From NCBI RefSeq assembly GCF_016641735.1, contig NZ_JAEDAO010000001.1:1674001-1738000 (forward strand): a DNA stretch of 64,000 bases. Direction: 5' to 3'. Source of the DNA: Ramlibacter algicola. Lineage in GTDB: Bacteria > Pseudomonadota > Gammaproteobacteria > Burkholderiales > Burkholderiaceae_C. The notes beneath the pieces were generated by a model that was not told where the DNA came from, did no database searches, and saw only the letters and a list, made by a program, of their open reading frames with translations. How positions within the stretch are numbered: position 1 is the stretch's first letter; each line of letters starts with the position of its first letter. Positions 1 through 8,655 of this stretch are shown one piece after another. Position numbers and translations under genes: made by a program.

Positions 1-259
1 CACCGCGTATCCGGCGCGCTGGATCGGCAAGGTGACCGTGCGCACGCGCGACGGCCGCGAACTGCACGGCCGCGTGGACGAGCCCAAGGGCGACCCGGGC
101 AACACGCTCGAGCGCGGCGAGATCGAGGACAAGGCGATCCGGCTGGCCGAGTTCGCCGGCGCGGCGACGCGCGAGGAGATGCGCGGCCTGATCGAGACCT
201 GCTGGTCGCTGGAACGCCTGCCGCGCGTCGGCCGCCTGCTGCCGGGAGCCGCGCGATGA
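1..259 (+). CDS. MmgE/PrpD family protein, C-terminal end (partial)
   Basis: This is the last ~85 codons of a gene that begins before the window; the frame is open from base 2. The segment has the family's C-terminal pattern: a strand reading VTVRTRDGREL, then DEPKGDPGNTLERGEIEDK, which matches the GDPGNPL-type loop and following helix of MmgE/PrpD proteins (2-methylcitrate dehydratase and relatives, including cis-aconitate decarboxylases). The stop overlaps the start of the next gene by 4 bases (ATGA), so it is probably translationally coupled to the CoA-transferase. The substrate cannot be told from this fragment. Confidence 0.8.
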   Translation, partial: TAYPARWIGKVTVRTRDGRELHGRVDEPKGDPGNTLERGEIEDKAIRLAEFAGAATREEMRGLIETCWSLERLPRVGRLLPGAAR

Positions 260-1437
260 CGCGTCCGCTGGACGGCATCACCGTCGTCTCCCTCGAGCAC
301 GCGATCGCCGCGCCGTTCTGCACCCGGCAACTCGCCGACCTCGGTGCACGCGTCATCAAGGTGGAACGACCCGGCGAAGGCGACTTCGCGCGCGCCTACG
401 ACCAGCGCGTGCACGGGCTCGCGTCGCACTTCGTCTGGGTCAACCGGTCCAAGGAGAGCCTGACGCTCGACCTCAAGCAGCCCGCCGCGATGGCGGTGCT
501 GCGCGACCTGCTCGCGCAGGCCGACGTGCTGGTGCAGAACCTGGCACCGGGCGCCACCGCGCGCATGGGGCTGGGGCGCGATGCCCTGCGCAACCTCAAC
601 CCGCGGCTCGTGGCCTGCGACATCTCGGGCTACGGCAACGACGGTCCCTATCGCGACCGAAAGGCGTACGACCTGCTGATCCAGAGCGAGGCCGGGTTCC
701 TGTCCGTCACCGGCAACGGCGACCAGCCCGCGAAGTCAGGCAACTCGATCGCCGACATCGCCGCGGGCATGTACGCGTACAGCAACATCCTGGCCGCGCT
801 GCTGCAGCGCGGTCGCACCGGGCAGGGCTCGCACATCGACGTGTCGATGCTGGAAGCGCTGGCCGAGTGGATGGGATTTCCCATGTACTACGCGTTCGAA
901 GGCGCAGCGCCGCCGGCGCGCAGCGGCGCTGCGCACGCGACGATCTATCCCTATGGCCCGTTCGCGACCGGCGAGGACGGCATGGTGATGCTGGGCCTGC
1001 AGAACGAGCGCGAGTGGAAGTCCTTCTGTGCCGTCGTGCTGCGCCAGCCGGCGCTCGCCGACGACGCGCGCTTCTCCAGCAACGCGCGCCGGCACGAGAA
1101 CCGCAAGGCGCTCGAGGCGGTGATCCTGGGCGTGTTCGGGCGGCTCACGCCCGCGCAGGTGACGGCCTTGCTGGACGAGGCGCAGATCGCCAACGCGCGC
1201 GTGAACACCATGGCGGACGTGTGGGCGCATCCGCAGCTGGCGGCGCGAGGGCGTTGGCGCGAGGTGGGTTCGCCCGCGGGCCCGATCCCGGCGCTGCTGC
1301 CCCCCGGCGCCAACGACGGCTACGAGTACCGCATGGACGGCGTCCCCGCGGTGGGCCAGCACACCGACGCCATCCTGCGCGAGCTCGGTCGCAGCGACGC
1401 CGACATCGCGTCGCTGCGCGCGGCTTCGGCGATCTGA
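256..1437 (+). CDS. CaiB/BaiF family (class III) CoA-transferase
   Basis: A 393-residue protein, the usual size for family III CoA-transferases, which move CoA between carboxylic acids through an aspartyl-CoA anhydride. The N-terminus (LDGITVVSLEHAIAAPFCTR, then LADLGARVIKVERPGEGD) is the typical nucleotide-binding start of the family. The Asp in KAYDLLIQSEAG, about residue 139, fits the catalytic aspartate. It lies between an MmgE/PrpD gene (4-base overlap) and a CitE-like lyase (9-base gap), a set that suggests activation and cleavage of a small branched dicarboxylic acid such as itaconate or citramalate. That substrate is inference. Confidence 0.9.
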   Translation: MTRPLDGITVVSLEHAIAAPFCTRQLADLGARVIKVERPGEGDFARAYDQRVHGLASHFVWVNRSKESLTLDLKQPAAMAVLRDLLAQADVLVQNLAPGATARMGLGRDALRNLNPRLVACDISGYGNDGPYRDRKAYDLLIQSEAGFLSVTGNGDQPAKSGNSIADIAAGMYAYSNILAALLQRGRTGQGSHIDVSMLEALAEWMGFPMYYAFEGAAPPARSGAAHATIYPYGPFATGEDGMVMLGLQNEREWKSFCAVVLRQPALADDARFSSNARRHENRKALEAVILGVFGRLTPAQVTALLDEAQIANARVNTMADVWAHPQLAARGRWREVGSPAGPIPALLPPGANDGYEYRMDGVPAVGQHTDAILRELGRSDADIASLRAASAI

Positions 1438-1446
1438 GGCCGGGCC

Positions 1447-2280
1447 GTGGGCAGCGATCTCGCGCGGGCGCGCAGTTTCCTGTTCGTGCCGGCCACGCGG
1501 CCGGAGCGCATCGCCAAGGCACTGGCCAGTGGCGCCGACGCGGTGATCGTCGATCTCGAAGATGCGGTGGCTCCGCACGAGAAAGATGCAGCGCGGCAAG
1601 GCTTGCCCGCGGCGCTCGCCACCTTGTCGCCGGCCGACCGGGCGCGCCTCCTCGTGCGCATCAATGCGGGCGACACGCCGTGGTTCGACGCCGACTTGCA
1701 GGTGCTCGCTGCGACTGCGGCAGGCGGGCTGGGCGGCGCGATGCTGCCGAAGGCCGATTCCCTGCCGAACCTGGCCCGCGTGGCGCAAGCGGCGGGACCT
1801 GCGAGCCTGGTGCCGCTGATCGAGTCGGTGGCCGGTTGGGCGCGGGTACGCGAGCTCGCGGCCGCGCCGCAGGTCGTGCGGCTCGCCTTCGGGCACCTGG
1901 ATTTCCAGGTCGATGCCGGCATAGCCAGCGGCCCGGGCGAGGAGGAACTCGTGCCCGTGCGGCTCGAACTCGTCATCGCGAGCCGGCTGGCGGGCATCGC
2001 CGCGCCGGTCGACGGCGTGACCGTCGCCACCGATGACGCGCAGGAAATCGACGCGGCCAGCCAGCGCGCGCGCCGCCTGGGCTTCGGCGGGAAGCTGTGC
2101 ATCCATCCGGCCCAGGTCGCCAGCGTCAACGCGGCGTTCTCGCCGAGCGAGGCGCAGCGCGAATGGGCGCGCCGGGTGCTGGAGGCCGCGCGCACGAACC
2201 CCGGCGTGTTCCAGCTCGACGGCCGGATGGTCGACGGGCCCGTGATCCGGCTCGCGCGGCGCGTGCTCGACGCGGGCTAG
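1447..2280 (+). CDS. CitE-like CoA-ester lyase (HpcH/HpaI superfamily)
   Basis: A 277-residue TIM-barrel lyase starting at GTG. The N-terminus RSFLFVPATRPERIAKALASGAD, the VIVDLEDAVAP motif with acidic metal/CoA-proximal residues, and the late GGKLCIHPAQV motif are standard for CitE-like proteins such as citramalyl-CoA lyase and malyl-CoA lyase. These cleave (or condense) CoA esters to acetyl-CoA plus a 2-oxoacid. Size matches stand-alone CitE-like lyases rather than the citrate lyase complex subunit, and no citD/citF is nearby. It is probably in one operon with the CoA-transferase upstream. Exact substrate not assignable. Confidence 0.85.
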   Translation: MGSDLARARSFLFVPATRPERIAKALASGADAVIVDLEDAVAPHEKDAARQGLPAALATLSPADRARLLVRINAGDTPWFDADLQVLAATAAGGLGGAMLPKADSLPNLARVAQAAGPASLVPLIESVAGWARVRELAAAPQVVRLAFGHLDFQVDAGIASGPGEEELVPVRLELVIASRLAGIAAPVDGVTVATDDAQEIDAASQRARRLGFGGKLCIHPAQVASVNAAFSPSEAQREWARRVLEAARTNPGVFQLDGRMVDGPVIRLARRVLDAG

Positions 2281-2295
2281 GCGCGCGTCGCGCGG

Positions 2296-2919
2296 TCAGG
2301 CCGTCGCGAGCTCCTGCTTGGTCCAGGGCTTGCCCGTGAAGGGCGAGTGCACCTCGGGCAGCGTGGGCAGCAGCTTGTCGCGGCATTCCTGCATCGTGAT
2401 CACCTCGGCCGGGTCGCACTCGCGGATCTTGCGGTCGCCGCCGCGGTAGACGCGCTCGCCGACGACGCGCGCGCGCTCGTCGTACGGCCAGTTCATCATC
2501 TGCGTCATCGAGACCAGGTACATCGCCTTCGCGTCGTCGACGTCGTCACCCATGGTGCGCAGCAGGCTGCCGGGCCAGAAGCGGTGCGACACGTACTCGG
2601 TCATGAAGCCGAAGTCGTCGACCATGATGTGGCCGTCGGTGTGGTAGATCACCGTGTTGCCCAGCTTCTCGTAGCTCTCGTACTCGGCGCGCACGGCGGC
2701 CATGCCCTCGATGCGGCGCATGCCCTGGTGCGAATGGAACACGTAGACGGGGTGCTCCACCATCATGTCCGGCGCCACGATGCCTTCCCACAGGCCCGAG
2801 ACCTCCAGGTTGGCGTGCCGCACGTAGTTCTTCAGGATCGCGATGTGGCGGGGGTTGTCGGTGCGCGCGAGCGCCTCGTCGACTTCCGGCAGGCGCTTGG
2901 TGACGTCGAACTTGGTCAT
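2296..2919 (-). CDS. NTF2/SnoaL-like domain protein, function unknown
   Basis: A 207-residue protein that I do not recognise beyond fold-level resemblance. The region around residues 25-125 (YVRHANLEVSGLWEGIV, MVEHPVYVFH, GMAAVRAEYESYEK, GFMTEYVSHRFWPG) has the helix-then-sheet look of NTF2/SnoaL-like alpha+beta barrel proteins that house polyketide cyclases or dehydratases. No signal peptide. It is the last gene of a minus-strand group with a zinc alcohol dehydrogenase and an SDR, so a role in the same small-molecule pathway is likely. It ends 15 bases from the convergent CitE-like gene. Confidence 0.6.
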   Translation of the reverse strand: MTKFDVTKRLPEVDEALARTDNPRHIAILKNYVRHANLEVSGLWEGIVAPDMMVEHPVYVFHSHQGMRRIEGMAAVRAEYESYEKLGNTVIYHTDGHIMVDDFGFMTEYVSHRFWPGSLLRTMGDDVDDAKAMYLVSMTQMMNWPYDERARVVGERVYRGGDRKIRECDPAEVITMQECRDKLLPTLPEVHSPFTGKPWTKQELATA

Positions 2920-2958
2920 TGCGTTGTCTCACTTTCTCTTCGGGGTGGGGCAGGGCGC

Positions 2959-3996
2959 CTACGGCTGCAGGATCACCTTGGAAACGTCGCGCTTGCGGCA
3001 GCGCGCGAAGCCTTCGAGCGCCTCGGACAGCGGCAGCGACAGGCTGACCATCGCGCGCACCGACTCGGGCTCGTCGCCGATGCGCTGCGCCATCACGTCC
3101 CACGAGGGGCGCAGCGAGGAGTGCGCACCGCGCACCTGCTGGCGCTGGCGCACGAGGGTCACGAGGTCCAGCGACGCGGGCGCCGCGTGGATGCCGGCGA
3201 CGACCAGGATGCCGCCCTTCTTCAGCAGGCGCTGGCCGTCGGCGATGCTGGCGGGGTGGCCGGTGGCTTCGATCACCACGTCCGCATGGTCGAGGCCGGT
3301 GAGCGCGCGGAAGCGCGCGAGCACGTCGGGCGTGGAGGCGAGGTCGATGCTGTGCGTGGCGCCGACGGCGCGTGCGGTCGCCAGCCGGGCTTCGTCGCGC
3401 AGGCCGACGACGACGACGCGGCTGGCGCCGCGCCAGCGCGCCACGCGCGCCGCGGCCTGGCCGATGGTGCCGGGGCCGAGCACGACGACGGTCTCGCCCA
3501 ACTTGACCTCGCCGACGATGTTGGCGTGGTCGCCGATGCACAGCGGTTCGACGAGCGCGCCGAGCGCGGGGTCCAGGCCCTGCGCAAGCGGGATGCAGTT
3601 GGCCGCCGGCGCGCGCACGTAGCGGGCGAAGCCGCCGTCGAGCGTCACGCCCAGCGCGCGCCGGTTCAGGCACAGCGCCGTGTCGCCGCGCACGCAGTTC
3701 ACGCACTGGCGGCAATGCAGGATCGGGTACACGGCCACGAGCTGGCCGCGCATGAGTCCCTGCACACCGGCGCCCGTCGCGGCGACGCGGCCGCTGAACT
3801 CGTGGCCCAGCGTCACCGGCATCGCGCCGGCCATGAATTCGTAGCCGGGCGTCCAGTCGTCGAGGTGCAGGTCCGAGCCGCAGATGCCGGCGGCGGCCAC
3901 CTCGACCAGCACTTCGCCGGCGCCCGGGTCGCCGGGTTCGGGGACGTCCTGCAGCACGAGGCCGGGGGCGGGGGCAGGTTTGCGCAATGCGAGCAT
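2959..3996 (-). CDS. Zinc-dependent alcohol dehydrogenase (MDR family)
   Basis: A 345-residue medium-chain dehydrogenase. Catalytic zinc ligands are seen in GICGSD and in the GHEFSG motif; the structural zinc site is the four-Cys cluster CRQCVNCVRGDTALC. A Rossmann nucleotide-binding motif (VVVLGPGTIGQAAARVA) follows, and VEPLCIG supplies the typical Glu-Pro element. It probably oxidises a polyol or secondary alcohol with NAD(P), similar to threonine or sorbitol dehydrogenases. It lies between an SDR (13 bases upstream) and an NTF2-like protein, so the three are likely co-transcribed. Confidence 0.9.
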   Translation of the reverse strand: MLALRKPAPAPGLVLQDVPEPGDPGAGEVLVEVAAAGICGSDLHLDDWTPGYEFMAGAMPVTLGHEFSGRVAATGAGVQGLMRGQLVAVYPILHCRQCVNCVRGDTALCLNRRALGVTLDGGFARYVRAPAANCIPLAQGLDPALGALVEPLCIGDHANIVGEVKLGETVVVLGPGTIGQAAARVARWRGASRVVVVGLRDEARLATARAVGATHSIDLASTPDVLARFRALTGLDHADVVIEATGHPASIADGQRLLKKGGILVVAGIHAAPASLDLVTLVRQRQQVRGAHSSLRPSWDVMAQRIGDEPESVRAMVSLSLPLSEALEGFARCRKRDVSKVILQP

Positions 3997-4009
3997 CTGG
4001 TGTCCCGCC

Positions 4010-4774
4010 TCAGGTCATGAACATGCCGCCGTTCACGTCGATCGTCGTGCCCGTGATGTAGCGGGCGTCGTCCGACGCGAGGAAGGCCACGGCCGCGGCG
4101 ATGTCCGCCGGCGCGCCCATCGCGCCCATCGGGATGCGCGAGGCGAGGTGCGCGCGGCGCTCGTCCGAGAAGGTGGACAGCATCGGCGTCTCGATGACGC
4201 CGGGGGCGACGCAGTTCACCGTGATGCCGCCGTTGCCGACCTCACCGGCGAGCGCGCGCGACAGGCCCATCAGGCCGGTCTTCGAGGCCGCGTAGTGCCC
4301 GCTGGTCGCTTCCGGCCGGGTGCGCGCCGACTGCGAGGTGATGTTGACGATGCGGCCGTGGCCTTGCCGGCGCATCACGGGGATGCACTCGCGGCAGAGC
4401 AGGAAGGGCCCTGTGAGGTTGACCGCGATCACGCGCGACCAGTTCTCGGTGCTGGTCTCCTCCACCAGGAACTTGGTGCCATTGTTCTTCGGCGAGATGC
4501 CGGCGTTGTTGACGAGGATGTCGATGCGGCCATGCTGCCGTTCGACCCCCCGCACGAACTCGCCGATCTCGCGTTCCTGCGACACGTCCAGCCGCCACGC
4601 CTGCGCGCTGCGGCCTTGCTCCGCCAGCCGCTGCGCGGCCTGGGCGGTGTCGTCGATGACGTCCGCGATGACCACGTGGGCGCCGTCGCGCGCCAGCCGT
4701 TCGGCGATGCCGAAGCCGATGCCGCGTGCGCCGCCCGTGACGATGGCCACTCGGCCCTGGAGCTTGTCCTGCAT
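4010..4774 (-). CDS. Short-chain dehydrogenase/reductase (SDR)
   Basis: A classical SDR of about 254 residues. It shows the cofactor motif TGGARGIGFGI, the NNAGIS structural motif, the active-site Ser in ITSQSART, and YAASK (YxxxK). The C-terminus DDARYITGTTIDVNGGMF is typical of the FabG-like group. I chose the ATG at 4774 because AGGA lies 8 bases before it and the downstream residues start directly with the Rossmann fold (MQDKLQGRVAIVTGG); a longer in-frame extension to 4840 lacks similarity. First gene of the minus-strand group; divergent from the Bug protein gene. Confidence 0.88.
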   Translation of the reverse strand: MQDKLQGRVAIVTGGARGIGFGIAERLARDGAHVVIADVIDDTAQAAQRLAEQGRSAQAWRLDVSQEREIGEFVRGVERQHGRIDILVNNAGISPKNNGTKFLVEETSTENWSRVIAVNLTGPFLLCRECIPVMRRQGHGRIVNITSQSARTRPEATSGHYAASKTGLMGLSRALAGEVGNGGITVNCVAPGVIETPMLSTFSDERRAHLASRIPMGAMGAPADIAAAVAFLASDDARYITGTTIDVNGGMFMT

Positions 4775-4907
4775 GCCCGCGATCCTAGGCACGGCAGGCT
4801 GGGCGGCCCATTCGGCTTTGGCAAAGGGTCGCTTCCGCAAAGAAGAAACGTGTCACGCGCGTCCCGCTCGTAGCATCTGCCGCGCGACTACAACCCAGGA
4901 GACATCC

Positions 4908-5858
4908 GTGATCAGGCAATTCGTCCGAGGCCTCGTGGCCCTTTCCGTGCTGGCCGTCTCGACCTTCGCATCGGCGCAGGCGGCGTGGCCGGAACGCGAT
5001 ATCTCGCTGACCGTCATGTACGGGGCCGGCGGGAACACCGACCTGATGACCCGGCTGATCGCGAGGCACCTCGAAGGTGCGCTGGGCAAGCCGGTGGTGG
5101 TGCTGAACAAGGTGGGCGCGATGGGCACCCTGGGCCCGGATTTCGTGTCGCGGCAGAAGCCCGACGGCTACAACCTGGGCATCGTCACCGCGTCCACCAT
5201 CGCGCTGGCGCCGCACCTGGTGCCGGTGAAGTTCACGCTGGCCGACTTCGAGTACGCCGCGGCGTTCGCCAACCCGCGCTTCGGCGTCGCCGTGCGCGCC
5301 GATTCGCCGTACAAGACCATGCAGGACCTGCTGGACGCGGGCCGCAAGGGCGACATCTTCTTCGCGTCGGGCGCGGCTTTGAACAGCCTGATCATCCAGA
5401 ACATCGCCACTGCCGGGAAGAGCAAGTTCGGCATCGCCAACTACAAGTCCGGCGCGGAAGTCTCGGCGGCGCTGCTGGGCGGGCAGGTGCAGGCGATCCT
5501 GGGCAACCCGGCGGACATCCTGCCGCACATCCCCACCGGCAAGGTGCGGCTGCTGGCGTCGGCCAGCCCGGCGCGCTGGCCCGAGGCCCCGGACGTGCCG
5601 AGCATCAAGGAACTGGGCATCGAGGCCGGCGCCGAATCGTGGACGGCCATCGCCGCACCGAAGGGCACGCCGAAGGAGATCGTGAAGAAGGTCGAGGCCG
5701 CCGTCCTCGCGATCGCCGCCAAGCCCGAGTTCCAGGACGCGTTGAGCAAGCTCGGCAACGATCCGCTGCGCATCCCCGGCGCCGAGTTCGAAGCCAACGT
5801 GAAGCGCCGTTCGGCCGAGTGGGGCGAGGCGCTGAAGACGGTCAACCTGCAGAAGTGA
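4908..5858 (+). CDS. Tripartite tricarboxylate transporter (Bug) substrate-binding protein
   Basis: A 316-residue periplasmic binding protein starting at GTG, with AGGAGA 5 bases upstream. It has a Sec signal peptide (RQFVRGLVALSVLAVSTFASAQA) and then the Bug-family start WPERDISLTVMYGAGGNTDLMTRL. The loop MGTLGPDFVSRQKPDGYN and the later WTAIAAPKGTPKEIVKKVEAA are diagnostic of the family, which is greatly expanded in Burkholderiales. It captures a small carboxylate in the periplasm. The TctA/TctB membrane partners are not in this window, as is common for orphan Bug genes. Its ligand may be the substrate of the divergent SDR/ADH set. Confidence 0.92.
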   Translation: MIRQFVRGLVALSVLAVSTFASAQAAWPERDISLTVMYGAGGNTDLMTRLIARHLEGALGKPVVVLNKVGAMGTLGPDFVSRQKPDGYNLGIVTASTIALAPHLVPVKFTLADFEYAAAFANPRFGVAVRADSPYKTMQDLLDAGRKGDIFFASGAALNSLIIQNIATAGKSKFGIANYKSGAEVSAALLGGQVQAILGNPADILPHIPTGKVRLLASASPARWPEAPDVPSIKELGIEAGAESWTAIAAPKGTPKEIVKKVEAAVLAIAAKPEFQDALSKLGNDPLRIPGAEFEANVKRRSAEWGEALKTVNLQK

Positions 5859-5934
5859 TCGCCTCGACCCGCGGTGGCGCCGGCACGCCGCGGGATTCGC
5901 GACCGACGACCGGCGCCCCGCGCAGCGCGCGAGG

Positions 5935-5948
5935 TTGACTTACATCAA
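5935..5948 (+). promoter_or_regulatory. FNR/DNR-type box before the NO-reductase operon
   Basis: The sequence TTGACTTACATCAA matches the CRP/FNR-family dyad TTGAT-N4-ATCAA with one change. A TAAT-containing -10-like element lies at about 5971-5978, placing a start point near 5983. That puts the box centre near -41.5, the class II activator position. It precedes DUF2249 and norB, so an FNR, DNR or NNR regulator probably activates the operon under low oxygen and nitrogen oxides. The motif is seen; the regulator is not encoded in this window. Confidence 0.75.
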
Positions 5949-6018
5949 GTCCTGAGCCCGGCCGGGCTCCTCTAATAGGTGCATTCCCCATGCACCTTCA
6001 ACGAGAGAGGAGCCCGCA

Positions 6019-6306
6019 ATGTCCGACACCGTGGCCCGCGTGGACGTGCGCAGCATCGAGCCGCGCCGCCGACACCCGATCATCTTCCTGACGTTCCAGG
6101 ACCTCGCCGAGGGCGAGGCGATGGAGCTGCTCTGCGACCACGACCCGGTGGTCCTGAAATCGCACTTCGAGCTGCTCGCGCCGCAGGAGTCCGAATGGAA
6201 CTACCTCGAGCGCGGCCCGCAGACCTGGCGCGTGGGGATCACGCGCGTGCGTTCCGCCCCGCCCGAGCCCACCTGCTGCGGCGCGTGCGGCGGCGGCGGT
6301 CATTGA
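6019..6306 (+). CDS. DUF2249 domain protein
   Basis: A 95-residue cytoplasmic protein with the DUF2249 core (VRSIEPRRRHPIIFLTFQDL, then LCDHDPVVLKSHFELLAP and WNYLERGPQTWRVGITR). Such proteins recur beside nor and nir genes in denitrifiers, but their role is not established. The C-terminus is notable: after a Pro-rich linker it ends in CCGACGGGGH, three Cys and a final His that could bind a metal. It is the first gene after the FNR/DNR-type box and 20 bases before norB, so it should be co-expressed with NO reductase. Confidence 0.85.
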   Translation: MSDTVARVDVRSIEPRRRHPIIFLTFQDLAEGEAMELLCDHDPVVLKSHFELLAPQESEWNYLERGPQTWRVGITRVRSAPPEPTCCGACGGGGH

Positions 6307-6326
6307 GCACCCACCCGGAGTCCACC

Positions 6327-8603
6327 ATGAAGAACACGCAAACGCTCTGGCGCTGGCTGGGGCTGGTCTTCGTCCTGTCGTTCGGGGCCCTCGGGTACCT
6401 GGGCTGGCAGATCTACGTCTCGGCGCCGCCGATCCCGACGGCCGTCGCCACGGCCCGCGGCGACACGCTGTTCACCGGCGAGCAGGTGCAGCGCGGCCAA
6501 CAGGTCTGGCTGGCCGCCGGCGGCCAGCAGCAAGGCAGCGTCTGGGGCCACGGCGCGTACGTCGCGCCGGACTGGTCCGCCGACTGGCTGCACCGTGAAG
6601 CCCTGGCGCTGCGCACGCTGCGTGCGAAGGCGCTGGTGAGCGACCCGGCCGGCCTGTCGCCGTCGCAGCAGCACGCCGTCGACGGCGCGCTGAAGGACGA
6701 GATGCGCGGCAACACGTACGACGCCGCCACCGGCAAGGTGACGGTGTCGGAACTGCGCGCGCAGGCCATCCGCGAGACCGCGGCGCACTACACCGCGCTG
6801 TTCGGCGACGCCTCCTCCCTCGACAAGCTGCGCGAGCAATACGCGATGCGCAGCGGCGAAGTTCCCGCGGCCCAGGATCGTGACGCACTGGCCGCCTTTT
6901 TCTTCTGGAGTGCCTGGGCCGCGGCGACCGATCGCCCCGACGAGCCCGGCGTCTCGTACACCAGCAACTGGCCGCACGAGCCGCTGGTGGGCAACACGAT
7001 GACGACGTCGTCGGCGATGTGGTCGATGGCCAGCATCATCCTGCTGCTGGCCGGCATCGCCGCCATGCTGTGGCTGCACGGCGCCGGCAAGCACGAAGAA
7101 GAAGCGGTACCGCCCAAGGCCGACCCGCTCCTGGGCTTCCAGGCCACGGCGTCGATGAAGGCCACGCGCAAGTACTTCTTCGCCGTCGCCGGCCTGCTGC
7201 TGCTGCAGATCGGCATGGGCGCGATCACCGCGCACTACGCGGTCGAGGGCAGTTCCTTCTTCGGCTTGCCGATCTCCGACCTGCTGCCCTACGTGACCAG
7301 CCGCACCATCCACACGCAAGTGGGCGTGTTCTGGATCGCCACCGCGTGGCTCGCCACCGGCCTGTACATCGCCCCGATGCTGGGCGGCAAGGAGCCCAGG
7401 CTCCAGAAGCTGGGCACCGACTTCCTGTTCTGGGCGCTGATCGCCATCGTGGTGGGGTCCACCGTGACCGGCTGGCTGGGCACGCTGCAGCACCGCGGCG
7501 TCGACTTCAGCTTCTGGGTCGGCAACCAGGGCCTGGAGTTCACCAGCATGGGCCGCGTGTGGCAGTACCTGCTGTTCGTCGGCCTGCTGCTGTGGGCGGT
7601 GCTGCTGGGCCGTGCGCTGTGGCCTGCGCTGAAGACGCCGTCGGAAAGCCGCGGCCTGATCGCGATGGTGTTCCTGTCGGCCACCTGCATCGGCGGCTTC
7701 TACGCGACCTCGCTCGCCTGGGGCCAGCACACCCACTACTCGATGGTGGAGTACTGGAGGTGGTGGCTGGTGCACCTGTGGGTCGAGGGCTTCTTCGAAG
7801 TGTTCGCCACCGCCGTCATCGCGCTGCTGTTCACCAAGCTGGGCCTGGTGCGCGCCGCGAGCGCCAACCGCGCCATCGTCGCCGAGACCATCGTGTTCCT
7901 GTTCGGCGGCATCCTGGGCACGCTGCACCACCTGTACTGGACCGGCACGCCCACCTCGGTGATCGCCGTCGGTGCCGTGTTCTCCGCGCTGGAGGTGGTG
8001 CCGCTCACGCTGATCGGCCTCGAAGCGCTCCAGACCTGGAGGCGCTCGCAAGGCATGCCCTGGCTCGCCGCCTACAAGTGGCCCGTGCTGTGCTTCGTCG
8101 CGGTGGGCTTCTGGAACACCGTGGGCGCCGGCCTGCTCGGCTTCGCCATCAACCCGCCGGCGTCGCTGTACTACGTGCAGGGCCTGAACATGACCGCGGC
8201 CCACGGCCACGGCGCGCTGTTCGGTGTCTACGGCATGCTGGGCATCGGCCTGATGCTGTTCTGCCTGCGCGGCCTGTACGCGCGCCACCTGCATGCCGAC
8301 CGCCTGCTCAAGCCCGCCTACTGGTGCCTGAACATCGGCCTGGCGCTGATGATCTTCCTGTCGCTGCTGCCCGCCGGCATCTACCAGGCCGCCGCCAGCA
8401 TCAGCAAGGGCATGTGGTACGCCCGCTCGCCCGAGGTCATCCACTCGCCGTTCATGGAGACGATGGTCTGGCTGCGCGTCCCCGGCGACATCGTGTTCGC
8501 GGCCGGTGCGCTGTTCCTGGCCGTCTACGTGATGCGCCTGCTGGGCCGCGGCCGCCGCGAAGCGATCGTGCCGGCGCAAGTCGCCGCCGCGGTGGCCCGC
8601 TAG
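6327..8603 (+). CDS. norB: Quinol-dependent nitric oxide reductase (qNor, single subunit)
   Basis: A 758-residue integral membrane enzyme that reduces two NO to N2O with quinol electrons. The long N-terminal part (TM1, then a ~200-residue periplasmic domain from about residue 30 to 225) is the cytochrome-c-like, heme-free domain that distinguishes qNor from cNor. The remainder has about a dozen TM segments with the heme-copper-oxidase-type His residues, for example in SRTIHTQVGVFW, EGFFEVFATA, GTLHHLYWTG and MTAAHGHGALFGVYG. The absence of norC agrees with the quinol type. Also called norZ. It follows DUF2249 and precedes nsrR. Confidence 0.95.
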   Translation: MKNTQTLWRWLGLVFVLSFGALGYLGWQIYVSAPPIPTAVATARGDTLFTGEQVQRGQQVWLAAGGQQQGSVWGHGAYVAPDWSADWLHREALALRTLRAKALVSDPAGLSPSQQHAVDGALKDEMRGNTYDAATGKVTVSELRAQAIRETAAHYTALFGDASSLDKLREQYAMRSGEVPAAQDRDALAAFFFWSAWAAATDRPDEPGVSYTSNWPHEPLVGNTMTTSSAMWSMASIILLLAGIAAMLWLHGAGKHEEEAVPPKADPLLGFQATASMKATRKYFFAVAGLLLLQIGMGAITAHYAVEGSSFFGLPISDLLPYVTSRTIHTQVGVFWIATAWLATGLYIAPMLGGKEPRLQKLGTDFLFWALIAIVVGSTVTGWLGTLQHRGVDFSFWVGNQGLEFTSMGRVWQYLLFVGLLLWAVLLGRALWPALKTPSESRGLIAMVFLSATCIGGFYATSLAWGQHTHYSMVEYWRWWLVHLWVEGFFEVFATAVIALLFTKLGLVRAASANRAIVAETIVFLFGGILGTLHHLYWTGTPTSVIAVGAVFSALEVVPLTLIGLEALQTWRRSQGMPWLAAYKWPVLCFVAVGFWNTVGAGLLGFAINPPASLYYVQGLNMTAAHGHGALFGVYGMLGIGLMLFCLRGLYARHLHADRLLKPAYWCLNIGLALMIFLSLLPAGIYQAAASISKGMWYARSPEVIHSPFMETMVWLRVPGDIVFAAGALFLAVYVMRLLGRGRREAIVPAQVAAAVAR

Positions 8604-8613
8604 CAGTGAAATG

Positions 8614-8636
8614 GGCGGGGGCCCCGGGCCCCCGCC
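8614..8636 (+). other. GC-rich hairpin between norB and nsrR
   Basis: A perfect 9 bp stem (GGCGGGGGC / GCCCCCGCC) with a 5-base loop in the 52-base gap between norB and nsrR. No run of T follows, so it is not a standard intrinsic terminator. It could damp readthrough or protect the norB mRNA 3' end so that nsrR is made at lower level. The role is inference. Confidence 0.5.
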
Positions 8637-8655
8637 GCGCGCACAAGGAGTCCAC

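Noticed and set aside
2347-4020. A 557-codon plus-strand frame opposite the NTF2-like and alcohol dehydrogenase genes.
   Set aside because: Composition is that of a codon-shadow frame, and the minus strand carries clear zinc-ligand and Rossmann motifs.
4320-4907. An N-terminal extension of the Bug protein.
   Set aside because: It is antisense to the SDR gene, and a Shine-Dalgarno with signal peptide clearly marks the start at 4908.
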